A stretch of DNA of 64,000 nt from Mycobacterium sp. 852002-51971_SCH5477799-a. GTDB taxonomy: Bacteria > Actinomycetota > Actinomycetes > Mycobacteriales > Mycobacteriaceae. Below the pieces are notes generated by a model, which worked only from the letters and a program-made list of their open reading frames with translations, did no database searches and was not told where the DNA came from. Location: the NCBI RefSeq assembly GCF_001667145.1, contig NZ_LZIF01000039.1, positions 54,260 through 118,259 on the forward strand, in the 5' to 3' direction. Of this stretch, positions 52,318 through 62,305 are shown one piece after another (within the stretch, counting starts at the first letter, position 1; each line of letters starts with the position of its first letter). The position numbers and the translations under genes are program-made.

Positions 52318-52446
52318 GGGGAACCAAGTCTAGGGGTCTTCGCGGCGGCCGGCGCCGGGGACCATTGGTCTTTGCCGGCGTGCACTCCGGGAGTACACGC
52401 CCAGGATCGCTACGAGGTATTTACGGGCCTTTCGGCCCATTCCCGG

Positions 52447-52461
52447 TACGGTCTACATGTG
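52447..52461 (+). promoter_or_regulatory. -10 element TACGGT with leaderless GTG start
   Basis: TACGGT (52447-52452) ends 6 nt before GTG 52459, with no Shine-Dalgarno sequence; the transcript probably starts at the G of the start codon of the DUF6542 protein gene. Confidence 0.45.
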
Positions 52462-53652
52462 TCAGCACAGCGGGCAAGTTCGACGGTGCAGGGTGCGCAC
52501 CGTTCGATCCACCCAAATATCCCAGGCGTCCCCTGGTACGCAGCGCTGCTTATCGCCGTCACCGCGACTGCCATCGGCTACGGCATCGACGCTGGTCACA
52601 AGGAGCTGACCCACGTCTTCGCCGGCTTCTATATAGCCGGCTGCGTGGCGGCGGTTTTGGCGGTCCGCCAGGACGGCATCTTCACCACGATCATCCAACC
52701 GCCGCTGATCCTGTTCGCCGCGGTCCCGGGCGCCTATTGGCTGTTCCACGACGCCAAGGTCGGCCGGCTCAAGGACCTGTTGATCAACTGCGGCTACCCG
52801 CTGATCGAGCGCTTCCCGCTGATGCTGGGCACCGCCGGCGGCGTGCTGGCGATCGGGCTGGCCCGCTGGTATGTCGGAAACGCTTACAAGACACACACCA
52901 CGGCGAATGCCTCCGAGGACGCTTCGCCGGCCGCGGGTGTCGACGTCAAGTCCTTTTTCAACGGCATCGTCGCCAAAGCGCAGTCGGTGCTGCAGTCCGA
53001 TGACGACGAGGACGACGACGCCGACGTCACCGCCCGCCGCGGTCGCACGTCGGGCTCTTCGTCGAGGTCCCGCCGCACGACACGCACCACCCGCTCCGCC
53101 ACGCGTTCGGCCCGGGCCCGCGCCCGGCATTCACGCGAGCCGCTGGGCGAGGCGTCCGAACCGCTCGAGCGGCCCGAGCGTCCCCGGCGCAGCACCCGGC
53201 GCAACGCCGCGTCGGCCCGCGATTACGACGCCACCGAGCCGCCCCGGCGGTCACGCCGCCGACCCCGGCCGGACGCCGATCCCGATTCGCGTGGCCAAAC
53301 ACCCCGGGAAGCCCGCCGCGAACCGCGCGCGCGCCGCGATCCCTACGAGCGGCCAACCCCGCGGAGCAGCCGATTCGACGGTTTCGAGTCCTACGGTGAC
53401 AGGTATGACCCGCCGAGCGGCACGAACTACGGAAGTCGCTATGAGCGCCGCGAGCCGTACCAGCCGTCCTACGAACCGAGGCGCCGGCGACCCCCGTCCT
53501 CCGGCTCCAACGGGACCCATCACCCCATCTCGCAGGTGCGTTACCGCGGGGCGGGCTCGCAAGACCCGCCGCGCGAGCCGCACAGTGAGCGCCGAAGCCG
53601 CTCGCGGACACCCGGGCGATCGCCCGCCGAATCTTGGGAGTACGACGTCTGA
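52459..53652 (+). CDS. DUF6542 membrane protein with long Arg/Asp/Ser-rich tail (Rv1111c-type)
   Basis: A 397-residue protein. The N-terminal about 140 residues carry four hydrophobic segments (VPWYAALLIAVTATAIG and on), the DUF6542 domain. An acidic stretch (SDDDEDDDAD near 178) and a highly charged Arg/Ser/Pro tail of about 200 residues (RRSRRRPRPDADPDSRG) follow, likely disordered and cytoplasmic. GTG 52459 was chosen for the leaderless promoter. It lies between ychF (divergent) and ispH (convergent). Function unknown. Confidence 0.8.
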   Translation: MSAQRASSTVQGAHRSIHPNIPGVPWYAALLIAVTATAIGYGIDAGHKELTHVFAGFYIAGCVAAVLAVRQDGIFTTIIQPPLILFAAVPGAYWLFHDAKVGRLKDLLINCGYPLIERFPLMLGTAGGVLAIGLARWYVGNAYKTHTTANASEDASPAAGVDVKSFFNGIVAKAQSVLQSDDDEDDDADVTARRGRTSGSSSRSRRTTRTTRSATRSARARARHSREPLGEASEPLERPERPRRSTRRNAASARDYDATEPPRRSRRRPRPDADPDSRGQTPREARREPRARRDPYERPTPRSSRFDGFESYGDRYDPPSGTNYGSRYERREPYQPSYEPRRRRPPSSGSNGTHHPISQVRYRGAGSQDPPREPHSERRSRSRTPGRSPAESWEYDV

Positions 53653-53665
53653 GGCGCTGCGCTGA

Positions 53666-54664
53666 TCAGCGAACGGACCGGATCTCGCGCGGCAGTGCGA
53701 ACACCAGCGTCTCCTGCGCGGTCGTGACCGGCTGCACCACCTCGAAACCGCACTCGGCGAGTCGCGCCAGCACCCCCTCCACCAGGACCTCGGGCACCGA
53801 CGCCCCCGAGGTGACGCCCACCGTGGTGACGCCCTCCAGCCACGCCGGGTCGATGTCGTCGGCCCAGTCGACGAGGTGCGCGGCGGCGGCCCCGCCACCC
53901 AGCGCCACCTCGACCAGCCGCACCGAATTCGACGAGTTGCGGGACCCGACGACGATCACCAGCTCACACTCCGGTGCCATCGCTTTAACCGCCACCTGCC
54001 GGTTCTGGGTCGCGTAGCAGATGTCGTCGCTGGGCGGATCCTGCAGCTTCGGGAACCGTTGCCGCAGCCGCTCGACGATCTCCATCGTCTCGTCGACCGA
54101 CAGCGTCGTCTGGGACAGCCACACCGCCTTGTTCTCGTCGCGCACCGTCACGCTGTCGACGGCGGCGACCCCATCGACCAGCTGCACGTGGTCGGGCGCC
54201 TCACCGGCGGTACCGACGACCTCCTCGTGGCCCTCGTGGCCGATGAGCAGGATGTCGTAGTCATTGCGCGCGAACCGCCTGGCCTCGTTGTGCACCTTGG
54301 TCACCAGAGGGCAGGTCGCGTCGATGGTGTGCAGGTTCCGGTCGGCCGCCGCCGCGTGCACCGTAGGGGCGACACCGTGGGCGGAGAACACCACGATGGC
54401 GCCCTCGGGGACCTCGTCGGTCTCCTCGACGAACACGGCACCCGCCTTTTCCAAGGTGGTGACGACGTGGCGGTTGTGCACGATCTCATGACGCACGTAG
54501 ACCGGCGGACCGTGCTTTTCCAATGCGCGTTCCACGGTCTCCACGGCCCTGTCCACGCCCGCGCAGTACCCGCGCGGTTCGGCCAGGAGCACTCGCTTAC
54601 GGACTGGGTCGCTGGCTACCGATCGCACCGCGCCGGGAATCCCCATGTCGATAGTCGGCGGCAT
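53666..54664 (-). CDS. ispH: 4-hydroxy-3-methylbut-2-enyl diphosphate reductase
   Basis: A 332-residue iron-sulfur enzyme, last step of the non-mevalonate isoprenoid pathway (HMBPP to IPP/DMAPP). The three cluster cysteines Cys34 ([12 protein letters not shown]), Cys118 (TIDATCPLV) and Cys216 ([10 protein letters not shown]) are present with normal spacing, as is the HEEVVGT block. In M. tuberculosis the equivalent is LytB2 (Rv1110). ATG 54664 is the start. Divergent from the gene at 54754. Confidence 0.95.
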   Translation of the reverse strand: MPPTIDMGIPGAVRSVASDPVRKRVLLAEPRGYCAGVDRAVETVERALEKHGPPVYVRHEIVHNRHVVTTLEKAGAVFVEETDEVPEGAIVVFSAHGVAPTVHAAAADRNLHTIDATCPLVTKVHNEARRFARNDYDILLIGHEGHEEVVGTAGEAPDHVQLVDGVAAVDSVTVRDENKAVWLSQTTLSVDETMEIVERLRQRFPKLQDPPSDDICYATQNRQVAVKAMAPECELVIVVGSRNSSNSVRLVEVALGGGAAAAHLVDWADDIDPAWLEGVTTVGVTSGASVPEVLVEGVLARLAECGFEVVQPVTTAQETLVFALPREIRSVR

Positions 54665-54753
54665 GTCGTCCAGGGTACTGACTGCCTACACAGGGTTGCC
54701 AGCTCGCGCCGGTGGGCTTGGAGTTAGCCGCCGCTTAGGGCAATCTTGGACCC

Positions 54754-55353
54754 ATGGGCACTGCACCGTATGGAGTTCGGCTGCTGGTCGGCGCGGCAAC
54801 GGTCGCTGTCGAGGAGACGATCAGGCTGCCGAAAACCATCCTGATGTACCCGATGACACTGGCCAGCCAGGCGGCGCACATCGTGATGCGCTTCCAGCAG
54901 AACCTCGCCGAGCTGGCGATCAAGGGCGACAGCACCCTCGAATCGATCTTCCCGCCCAAGGATGAGAAACCGGAATGGGCGACATTCGACGAGGACATGA
55001 GCGAGGCGATCGACAGTGCCTTCAGCCCGGTGCAAGACGGCGGCGAAGGCGAGCGCAGGGCCGAGGGCCGGTTCGCGCTGTATTCGGTGGCCGACGCGCA
55101 CGAAGACGCCAGCGCCCTGACCAAGTCCGCCCGCCAATCGAAGAAGCCGGCCGCCAACGCCGCGGTTGCGCAACCCGAGGTGGTCACCGAGCTGGACTAC
55201 TCGTCGCTGACGCTGGCCCAGCTGCGCGCCCGCCTGCAATCGCTGAGCGTGGACGACCTCGAAGCCCTGCTGGCCTACGAGCAGGCCACTAAGGGCCGTG
55301 CACCCTTTCAGACGCTGCTCGCCAACAGGATCACCCGCGCGAACGCGAAGTGA
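54754..55353 (+). CDS. lipid droplet-associated protein family (Rv1109c-type)
   Basis: A 199-residue protein. The N-terminal amphipathic region ([41 protein letters not shown]) probably associates with membrane or lipid droplets; the middle is acidic, and a C-terminal [26 protein letters not shown] helical motif is a SAP-like or rho-N-like unit. Its TGA stop overlaps the xseA GTG (GTGA). Role inferred from family name only. Confidence 0.82.
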   Translation: MGTAPYGVRLLVGAATVAVEETIRLPKTILMYPMTLASQAAHIVMRFQQNLAELAIKGDSTLESIFPPKDEKPEWATFDEDMSEAIDSAFSPVQDGGEGERRAEGRFALYSVADAHEDASALTKSARQSKKPAANAAVAQPEVVTELDYSSLTLAQLRARLQSLSVDDLEALLAYEQATKGRAPFQTLLANRITRANAK

Positions 55354-56594
55354 CCCCGGCCGTTACCTCCGAACCGAACTCCGCCGAGAACCCGTTTCCG
55401 GTGCGCGCGGTGGCCATCCGGGTCGCTGGCTGGATCGACAAGCTCGGCACCGTCTGGGTCGAGGGCCAGCTTGCCCAGATCTCGATGCGGCAGGACTCCA
55501 AAACCGTATTCATGGTGCTGCGTGACCCGGCCGCCGACATGTCGCTGACCGTGACGTGCCCGCGCGACCTCGTGCTCGACGCGCCCGTGAAGCTGGCCGA
55601 AGGCACCCAGGTGGTGGTGCGTGGCAAGCCGTCTTTCTACACGGGCCGGGGCACATTCTCGTTGCGGCTCACCGAGATTCGCGCTGTCGGGGTGGGCGAG
55701 CTGCTGGCCCGCATCGATCGGCTGCGCCGGCTGCTGGACGCCGAGGGGCTTTTCGATCCTCGCCTCAAGCGACCAATCCCCTTCTTGCCCAACAAGATCG
55801 GACTGATCACCGGCCGTGCCAGCGCGGCCGAGCGCGACGTGACAACCGTCGCGGCCGCACGCTGGCCCGCGGTGCGCTTCGCGGTGCGCAACACCGCGGT
55901 CCAGGGCGCAGGCGCCGTCGCCCAGATCGTCGAGGCGCTGGGCGAACTCGACCGCGACGCCGAAGTCGACGTCATCGTGATCGCCCGCGGCGGGGGCAGC
56001 GTCGAGGACCTGCTGCCGTTCTCCGACGAGACGCTGTGTCGCGCCATCGCGGCTTGCCGCACCCCGGTGATCAGCGCGGTCGGCCACGAACCCGACAACC
56101 CGCTGTGCGATCTGGTCGCCGATTTACGCGCCGCCACTCCCACCGACGCGGCCAAGCAGGTGGTGCCCGATACCGCCGCCGAGCAGCGGCTGATCGACGA
56201 CCTGCGCCGGCGCAGCGCGCAGGCCTTGCGCAACTGGGTGTCTCGCGAGCAACGGGCGCTGGCCCAGATACGCAGCCGCCCGGTGCTGGCCGAGCCGCTG
56301 GCGGCGTTGACGGCGCGCGCCGACGAGGTTCACCGCGCCCAATCGGCGATCCGCCGCGACATCATCCGGCTGACCGCCACCGAGACCGAACGTGTCGGCC
56401 ACCTGAGCGCCCGGCTGGCAACGCTGGGGCCGGCGGCCACCCTGGCCCGCGGTTACGCCGTCGTGCAAGCCATCGGGGCGACGAACCGCGTGCTCCGCTC
56501 GGTCGACGACGCACCGGCCGGCACCCGGCTGCGCGTGCGGGTGGCCGACGGCGCCGTGGCCGCGGTGAGCGAGGGACGCAGCGATGGCGGGTAA
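55350..56594 (+). CDS. xseA: exodeoxyribonuclease VII large subunit
   Basis: A 414-residue protein. The N-terminal OB-fold ([23 protein letters not shown]) is followed by the catalytic domain with [32 protein letters not shown] and [20 protein letters not shown]. The C-terminal coiled region ([17 protein letters not shown]) and GYAVVQAIG end match the family. GTG 55350 overlaps the upstream stop. XseA with XseB degrades single-stranded DNA in both directions. It overlaps xseB by 11 nt. Confidence 0.95.
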   Translation: MTPAVTSEPNSAENPFPVRAVAIRVAGWIDKLGTVWVEGQLAQISMRQDSKTVFMVLRDPAADMSLTVTCPRDLVLDAPVKLAEGTQVVVRGKPSFYTGRGTFSLRLTEIRAVGVGELLARIDRLRRLLDAEGLFDPRLKRPIPFLPNKIGLITGRASAAERDVTTVAAARWPAVRFAVRNTAVQGAGAVAQIVEALGELDRDAEVDVIVIARGGGSVEDLLPFSDETLCRAIAACRTPVISAVGHEPDNPLCDLVADLRAATPTDAAKQVVPDTAAEQRLIDDLRRRSAQALRNWVSREQRALAQIRSRPVLAEPLAALTARADEVHRAQSAIRRDIIRLTATETERVGHLSARLATLGPAATLARGYAVVQAIGATNRVLRSVDDAPAGTRLRVRVADGAVAAVSEGRSDGG

Positions 56595-56850
56595 AACCAG
56601 CGGCGGGAACGATCCCACCCCAAAGGGGGGCGAATCCATTACACCTATTAGTCAACTGGCTTATGAAGCGTGCCGCGACGAGCTGATCGAAGTCGTCCGG
56701 GTGCTTGAGCAGGGCGGCCTGGATCTGGATGAGTCGCTGAAACTGTGGGAAAGAGGAGAACAGCTGGCTAAACGCTGTGAGGAGCACTTAGCTGGCGCCC
56801 GCAAGAGAATCGAAGACGCGCTGGCGGGCGGCGAGGCCGAGGACGACTGA
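56584..56850 (+). CDS. xseB: exodeoxyribonuclease VII small subunit
   Basis: An 88-residue helical protein. The conserved XseB region is [20 protein letters not shown] and [21 protein letters not shown]-terminal and C-terminal ends are variable. It is coupled to xseA by an 11-nt overlap. It forms the multi-copy sheath of ExoVII. Confidence 0.95.
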   Translation: MAGKTSGGNDPTPKGGESITPISQLAYEACRDELIEVVRVLEQGGLDLDESLKLWERGEQLAKRCEEHLAGARKRIEDALAGGEAEDD

Positions 56851-56893
56851 ATCCGGGCCGCCGGACGGCTTAGGCAAAAATTTCTTCCCAAAC

Positions 56894-56907
56894 TGGAACA
56901 CGTTTCA
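56894..56907 (+). promoter_or_regulatory. KstR-type operator upstream of the 3-beta-HSD gene
   Basis: TGGAACACGTTTCA fits TnnAACnnGTTnnA exactly. It ends 3 nt before the first possible ATG (56911), in line with repression of cholesterol oxidation genes by KstR, as known for Rv1106c in M. tuberculosis. Confidence 0.8.
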
Positions 56908-56910
56908 GTT

Positions 56911-58026
56911 ATGCTTTCGGCCATGGGTGATGCATCACTGACGGCCGAACTCGGCCGCGTCCTGGTCACCGGGGGCTCCGGATTCGTCGGCGCCAACCTG
57001 GTGTCCACCTTGCTCGACCGCGGACATCAGGTCCGCTCCTTCGACCGCGCGCCCTCGCCGCTGCCACCACATCCACAGCTCGAGGTGCTGCAGGGCGACA
57101 TCACCGACACGGCGGTGTGCGCCCAAGCGGTCGACGGCATTGACACCGTCTTTCACACCGCGGCGATCATCGACCTGATGGGCGGCGCATCGGTGACCGA
57201 CGAGTACCGGCAGCGCAGCTTCGGAGTCAATGTCGGCGGCACCGAGAACCTGGTCCGGGCCGGGCAGGCCGCCGGGGTGCAGCGCTTCGTCTACACCTCG
57301 TCCAACAGCGTCGTCATGGGCGGCCAGAACATCACCGGCGGCGACGAGACGCTGCCTTACACCAACCGGTTCAACGACCTCTACACCGAGACCAAAGTGA
57401 TCGCCGAACGATTCGTCCTGGGCCAGAACGGCGTTGACGGCCTGTTGACGTGCGCGATTCGACCCAGTGGCATCTGGGGCCGCGGCGATCAAACGATGTT
57501 TCGCAAGCTGTTCGAAAGCGTGATCGCCGGCCACGTCAAGGTGCTGATCGGGCGCAAGTCGGCCCGGTTGGATAACTCGTACGTGCACAACCTGATTCAC
57601 GGTTTCATCCTGGCGGCGCAACACCTGGCCCCCGGCGGCACCGCGCCCGGCCAGGCCTACTTCATCAACGATGCCGAGCCGATCAACATGTTCGAGTTCG
57701 CCAGGCCGGTGGTCGAGGCCTGCGGGGAGAAGTGGCCGCGGGTCCGGGTGAACGGCCCCATCGTGCGCGCGGCGATGACGGGTTGGCAGCGGCTGCATTT
57801 CCGGTTCGGAATACCGGCGCCGCTGCTCGAGCCGCTCGCCGTCGAGCGGCTGTATCTGGACAATTTCTTCTCGATCGCGAAAGCGTCCCGCGATCTCGGG
57901 TACCAACCCTTGTTCAATACCGAGCAGGCGCTGGCGGAATGCCTGTCGTACTACGTCGACATGTTCCACGAAATGAAGCGACAGGCCTTGGCGGGCAAGG
58001 CCTCCGCGGCACCGGCCGGCAGATAG
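56911..58026 (+). CDS. 3-beta-hydroxysteroid dehydrogenase/isomerase (Rv1106c-type)
   Basis: A 371-residue extended SDR oxidising cholesterol to cholest-4-en-3-one. NAD motif LVTGGSGFVGANL (18-30), VFHTAAIIDLMGG, TSSNSVVMGG (Ser) and DLYTETK (Tyr/Lys), then SGIWG and NAEPINMFEFA-like NDAEPINMFEFA. The sequence agrees closely with M. tuberculosis Rv1106c, which also starts ML.xMGDASLT. ATG 56911 or 56923 both possible; the KstR site is adjacent. It is the first step of sterol degradation. Confidence 0.95.
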   Translation: MLSAMGDASLTAELGRVLVTGGSGFVGANLVSTLLDRGHQVRSFDRAPSPLPPHPQLEVLQGDITDTAVCAQAVDGIDTVFHTAAIIDLMGGASVTDEYRQRSFGVNVGGTENLVRAGQAAGVQRFVYTSSNSVVMGGQNITGGDETLPYTNRFNDLYTETKVIAERFVLGQNGVDGLLTCAIRPSGIWGRGDQTMFRKLFESVIAGHVKVLIGRKSARLDNSYVHNLIHGFILAAQHLAPGGTAPGQAYFINDAEPINMFEFARPVVEACGEKWPRVRVNGPIVRAAMTGWQRLHFRFGIPAPLLEPLAVERLYLDNFFSIAKASRDLGYQPLFNTEQALAECLSYYVDMFHEMKRQALAGKASAAPAGR

Positions 58027-58042
58027 CACTAGAACCGACCGC

Positions 58043-59584
58043 CTAGCGGAAGCTCACCATCTCGCTGCCCCAGGCCGCGCGGATGCTGGCGTCGACATCG
58101 CGCTCGATGGCGTCACGGCGATCGATGATCAGACAGGAACGCTCGTCCGTATACGGCGTCCATTCCGGCTCACCGGCGGGCCCCGCCGGCGTGGCGTGCG
58201 CGGCGAAGTTGATCCATCGGGTCCGCACCCTCTTGGACACCGCCTTCGCGGACTTGGTGCCGCCCAGCATCAGCGTGGGATCCTTGGGCGCACCGAGAGT
58301 GCCCCAGACGTAAGGCAATTCGGTGGCATGGGCGGCCCCGACCATCGTCAGCTTCAGCAATGGGGTGGCGTAATCGAACCGGTAGAGATACACCGGCGCC
58401 ACGCGGGCGTGCCCCTCGGCGAGCCACACCGACGGCATCCGGAACCCGACGTCCGTCGCGATGCTCAAACTCCGTGCCCGACGCCGCAATCCCGTATACG
58501 TCGAGACTATCTCCTCTTCGGTGGGCAACTGCAGATCGGGTTGTTCGGCGGCGATCTGGTTGAACAACGACGTGATCGCCCTCGGAGTGATCGGCATGAG
58601 CGGCGACCTGAGCAACCGGAAAAGCATCGCCTCGTGCTTGTTGGTGCCGATGATCAGCGGGACCGGATTTGAGCGGCCCGCTTGCGCCAGCTTGACGGGG
58701 TAGTCGGTCAGGATGTCGCCGTCGACGATCGGGACGAACGCGAGCGTTCCCGGGTTGCGCGCCGGCACTTCGTCGAACACCCGTTGCGACGCGGTTAGGA
58801 TCACGCTCAACGGGATCTCCACCAGCCGTTGGGATTCCGACGGGGTGAGCCCGAGCCGGTCGAGGATGGCCCGCGCCACCCGTCCCGCACGTTCGCGGTC
58901 GTACACCGAAGTGGCCGGCGAACTTTGCGCGATCGCCCGGGCGAACAGACCCTCGGCCGCAGGGCTGGCCAGCAGCGTGGTGACGATGCCGGCTCCGGCG
59001 GACTCGCCGAACAGCGTGACCCGCTGCGGATCGCCGCCGAAGCCAGCGATGTTGTCGCGCACCCACTCCAGCGCCGCCAGCACGTCGCGCAGCCCCACGT
59101 TCGAGTCGAAAGCCGGGCCTGCGCCCTCGAACGATGACATGTCGAGAAAGCCCAGCACGCCAAGCCGATAGTTGACGGTCACCACGACGACGTCGCCGTG
59201 GCTGACCAGTCTTCGTCCGTCGTAGAGCGTCTGGCTGCTCGACCCCAGGACGTAGGCGCCTCCGTGCACCCACACCATCACCGGTTTGGCGTCACCCGGC
59301 TTGGTGTCAGCAGACGTCCAAACGTTGAGCCGCAGGCAATCTTCGCCCTGCGGCGCGCCCAAATCCAATGGCAGGTTGGGAAATCTCGGTTGCGGGCAGG
59401 CCGGCCCGAATGCGGTGGCGTCGGCGACCTCGGTCCACCGCGCGGGCGGTTGGGGCGCCCGGAACCGCAGCTCGCCGACGGGAGCGGCCGCATACCGAAC
59501 GCCCTTCCACGCCTTGACGCCCTGCTCTTCGGCGCCGCGGACCGGGCCGTAGTTGGTTTCGACCACCAGGTCGTCGATTGCCAT
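58043..59584 (-). CDS. carboxylesterase type B (para-nitrobenzyl esterase-like), intact
   Basis: A 513-residue cytosolic esterase. The oxyanion motif WVHGGAY, nucleophile Ser195 in GESAGA and His in AAHATELPYVWG are present; the acid is probably the Glu in TNKHEAMLF-type loops. M. tuberculosis carries this gene in two pieces (Rv1104/Rv1105) from memory; here the frame is unbroken. ATG 59584 has a weakly placed AGGAG. It follows a dienelactone hydrolase gene on the same strand with a 25-bp gap. It hydrolyses short esters, physiological substrate unknown. Confidence 0.9.
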   Translation of the reverse strand: MAIDDLVVETNYGPVRGAEEQGVKAWKGVRYAAAPVGELRFRAPQPPARWTEVADATAFGPACPQPRFPNLPLDLGAPQGEDCLRLNVWTSADTKPGDAKPVMVWVHGGAYVLGSSSQTLYDGRRLVSHGDVVVVTVNYRLGVLGFLDMSSFEGAGPAFDSNVGLRDVLAALEWVRDNIAGFGGDPQRVTLFGESAGAGIVTTLLASPAAEGLFARAIAQSSPATSVYDRERAGRVARAILDRLGLTPSESQRLVEIPLSVILTASQRVFDEVPARNPGTLAFVPIVDGDILTDYPVKLAQAGRSNPVPLIIGTNKHEAMLFRLLRSPLMPITPRAITSLFNQIAAEQPDLQLPTEEEIVSTYTGLRRRARSLSIATDVGFRMPSVWLAEGHARVAPVYLYRFDYATPLLKLTMVGAAHATELPYVWGTLGAPKDPTLMLGGTKSAKAVSKRVRTRWINFAAHATPAGPAGEPEWTPYTDERSCLIIDRRDAIERDVDASIRAAWGSEMVSFR

Positions 59585-59609
59585 GCGCGTGCAGGATCTC
59601 CTGAGAAAC

Positions 59610-60407
59610 CTAGAAAAGGCGTTGGGTGAGGAACTCGACCACTCGCTTGCGGGCCTCGTAGGCGGGGTGGCCGTCGACTTCGCGGACCTCGTCGGTGAGC
59701 ACCGAGTGCGCCATCTTGCCGAAGCCGTGCTGATTGCCGGGGCCCGAATCGATGTCGATCACGTCGAAGGCGTCACCGAGGCGGTCCTTGAGCGTCGCGA
59801 ACCGCTCGCCGGGCGCCATCTTGTCCTCGCTGAACCGCAGGCCCATGGCGCACAGGCCATCATTGGCGCACCGGCCGGCCACGGTGGCCAGCTCCGATTC
59901 GCTCAGGCCGGGGTCGCGGCGCCGCGCGGCGCCCAGCGGAAACGGGACCGACGGCTGCGACAGCACCGGCGCCAGCACGCTGTCGTCGACCGCGGCGGCC
60001 AGCGCGAACCCGCCGGTGAAGCATTGGCCGATCACGCCGACACCCTGGCCCGGCGTCGATGCGTTGAGATCACCGGCCAGCGCGCGCAGGAACAGCGCCA
60101 CCGGCCGCTGCTTGTTAAGCGCGAGCGCCGCGAATTCCCTTGCCACACAAGCCCTCCCGATGGCGCCGAGGAGGTAGCCGGGTGTCTTGGCCTTGCCTGG
60201 CTCGCCGAACAGCGACGGCATGGCGACGGTGAAGCCGTTGTCCACCAGGTGATTACCCAGGGCGAGCACACCGGGATGAATGCCGGGAATCTCGGGAATC
60301 AGCACCACCCCGGGGCCGGTGCCCTTGCGGTACACGTCATGGGTGTATCCGCCACCGCTGAACGGTGCCACCGACCATCCGGACAGATCAGCCTCTGGTG
60401 CAGTCAC
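59610..60407 (-). CDS. dienelactone hydrolase family protein
   Basis: A 265-residue alpha/beta hydrolase. The nucleophile is Cys129 in VIGQCFTGG (Cys in place of Ser, as in dienelactone hydrolases), with an acid and a final His in QHGFGKMAHS region. GTG 60407 starts MTAPEADLSG. It probably forms a two-gene unit with the esterase downstream. Aromatic ring-derived lactone hydrolysis is typical of the family but not shown. Confidence 0.87.
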   Translation of the reverse strand: MTAPEADLSGWSVAPFSGGGYTHDVYRKGTGPGVVLIPEIPGIHPGVLALGNHLVDNGFTVAMPSLFGEPGKAKTPGYLLGAIGRACVAREFAALALNKQRPVALFLRALAGDLNASTPGQGVGVIGQCFTGGFALAAAVDDSVLAPVLSQPSVPFPLGAARRRDPGLSESELATVAGRCANDGLCAMGLRFSEDKMAPGERFATLKDRLGDAFDVIDIDSGPGNQHGFGKMAHSVLTDEVREVDGHPAYEARKRVVEFLTQRLF

Positions 60408-60438
60408 CTTGACAGAATTCCTTCGCTCGCGCGGTGAG

Positions 60439-61137
60439 TTAACGGCTCGGCAACGGCAGTTGCGATTGCGTTGCCGACGCCAGCGTACGGAACTGATCGG
60501 TGTTTCCGGCGCCGGTTATCGCGATTTGGGTGGCGCCGCCCGGAGCGCTGAGCCGGGTCGTCCACACCGGCTCGGCGTCCGCGCCGTCTTGGCCGGAACC
60601 CTGATAGACCACCCAACTGGTTCCGCCGACATCGACCGCTCCGCTCGGGTAGGCCGATGGATGGATCGAATTGACGAGCTTGTCCTCGTCGGCGTTGCTC
60701 TGGGTCAGGCTCAGATACATTCCGGTCGGACCGATGTAACCGACGACCGAGATGGGGGCGTTCACTCGTTGACCGCTCGCCGGGTCGGTCCGTCCGCCCT
60801 GGATACCGCCGCGGTGGCCGGAGTTGGCCTGCCACCCCGCGGGAAGCCGCGGTTGCCGGACCGGAAAGCCGAGCGCGGACGCGTCGGCACGCAGGGCCGC
60901 GCCCGCGTCATACGACGGGACGGGGCCTTGGTGGCTGCCGAGCTGAAACGAGCACATGCCCAGCATCCCCGCCAGCACCACGCACCCGATGACCAGCGGA
61001 ATCAGGGACCAGAACATGTCCCGGCCGTCCTGCAACAACCGCGGTTTCGCCGGCCTGGGGGCCGGTCCGGCCTGCGGAGAAGGCGCGCCGGCCACGTTCC
61101 CATCGAGCTGGGCGTTCAGCGGCGGCTCCTCCGTCAT
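60439..61137 (-). CDS. DUF4245 membrane-anchored protein (Rv1100-type)
   Basis: A 232-residue protein with an acidic/proline-rich cytoplasmic N-terminus, one membrane helix (about 42-62, [20 protein letters not shown]) and an exported domain carrying the DUF4245 blocks ([30 protein letters not shown]). It is divergent from glpX across a 55-bp region with an AGCGGA-CCGA-TCCGCT palindrome. ATG 61137 gives the same length as Rv1100 from memory. Function unknown. Confidence 0.85.
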   Translation of the reverse strand: MTEEPPLNAQLDGNVAGAPSPQAGPAPRPAKPRLLQDGRDMFWSLIPLVIGCVVLAGMLGMCSFQLGSHQGPVPSYDAGAALRADASALGFPVRQPRLPAGWQANSGHRGGIQGGRTDPASGQRVNAPISVVGYIGPTGMYLSLTQSNADEDKLVNSIHPSAYPSGAVDVGGTSWVVYQGSGQDGADAEPVWTTRLSAPGGATQIAITGAGNTDQFRTLASATQSQLPLPSR

Positions 61138-61157
61138 TCCCCAAGTATCCCAGTTCC

Positions 61158-61173
61158 AGCGGACCGATCCGCT
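61158..61173. promoter_or_regulatory. palindrome between the DUF4245 gene and glpX
   Basis: AGCGGA-CCGA-TCCGCT is a perfect 6-bp inverted repeat, widened by CCCAG/CTGGG arms with a bulge, in the 55-bp divergent interval. It may be an operator or part of both promoters. Confidence 0.35.
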
Positions 61174-61192
61174 TCTGGGACAATCGACAACC

Positions 61193-62272
61193 ATGACAGT
61201 TGAGGGCGACCGCTCGACCGCCACCTCCGGCCGGGCCCCAGCGCAGGGCCGACCGCGTGGTGAGGCTCCGGATCGCAACCTGGCTCTGGAACTGGTGCGG
61301 GTCACCGAGGCCGGGGCCATGGCCGCAGGTCGCTGGGTCGGACGTGGCGACAAAGAGGGTGGCGACGGGGCGGCCGTCGACGCGATGCGCGAGCTGGTCA
61401 ACACAGTGTCGATGCGCGGCGTCGTCGTCATCGGCGAGGGCGAGAAGGACCACGCTCCGATGCTGTACAACGGCGAGGAGGTCGGCAACGGTGACGGCGC
61501 CGACTGCGACTTCGCGGTAGATCCGATCGACGGCACCACGCTGATGAGCAAGGGCATGCCCAACGCCATTTCGGTGCTGGCGGTCGCCGACCGCGGCGCG
61601 ATGTTCGACCCGTCGGCGGTGTTCTACATGAACAAGATCGCCGTCGGTCCCGAGGCCGCGCATGTGCTCGACATCACCGCCCCGATCTCCGAGAACATCA
61701 AGGCCGTCGCCAAGGTCAAGGCGCTCTCGGTGCGCGACATGACGGTGTGCATCCTGGACCGGCCACGGCACGCCAAGCTGATCGAGGACGTGCGGACCAC
61801 CGGAGCCCGGATCCGGCTGATCACCGACGGCGACGTCGCCGGCGCGATCTCGGCATGCCGGCCGCACTCGGGCACCGACATGCTGGCCGGGATCGGTGGC
61901 ACACCCGAAGGCATCATCGCCGCCGCCGCCATCCGCTGTATGGGCGGCGCCATCCAGGCTCAGCTGGCTCCCACGGACAACGAGGAACGCCAGAAGGCCA
62001 TCGACGCCGGCTACGACCTCGACCAGGTGCTGACCACCGAGGACCTGGTGTCCGGCGACAACGTGTTCTTCTGCGCCACCGGGGTCACCAACGGCGACCT
62101 GCTCAAGGGCGTGCAGTACTACCCCGGCGGCTGCACCACGCAGTCGATCGTCATGCGGTCGAAGTCGGGAACCGTCCGGATGATCGAGGCCTACCACCGG
62201 CTTTCGAAACTCAACGAGTACTCCGCCATCGACTTCACCGGCGATACCTCCGCCGCCTATCCCCTACCCTGA
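61193..62272 (+). CDS. glpX: class II fructose-1,6-bisphosphatase
   Basis: A 359-residue GlpX-type phosphatase of gluconeogenesis. The motifs are [31 protein letters not shown], the lithium/metal motif DPIDGTTLM and [14 protein letters not shown], all in family order. The start chosen is ATG 61193; the disordered first 25 residues ([17 protein letters not shown]) are typical of mycobacteria. In M. tuberculosis GlpX is the main FBPase. It lies upstream of fum on the same strand. Confidence 0.96.
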   Translation: MTVEGDRSTATSGRAPAQGRPRGEAPDRNLALELVRVTEAGAMAAGRWVGRGDKEGGDGAAVDAMRELVNTVSMRGVVVIGEGEKDHAPMLYNGEEVGNGDGADCDFAVDPIDGTTLMSKGMPNAISVLAVADRGAMFDPSAVFYMNKIAVGPEAAHVLDITAPISENIKAVAKVKALSVRDMTVCILDRPRHAKLIEDVRTTGARIRLITDGDVAGAISACRPHSGTDMLAGIGGTPEGIIAAAAIRCMGGAIQAQLAPTDNEERQKAIDAGYDLDQVLTTEDLVSGDNVFFCATGVTNGDLLKGVQYYPGGCTTQSIVMRSKSGTVRMIEAYHRLSKLNEYSAIDFTGDTSAAYPLP

Positions 62273-62305
62273 CCACTACATCGAAGAACGAGGAACCCAC
62301 ACCCG

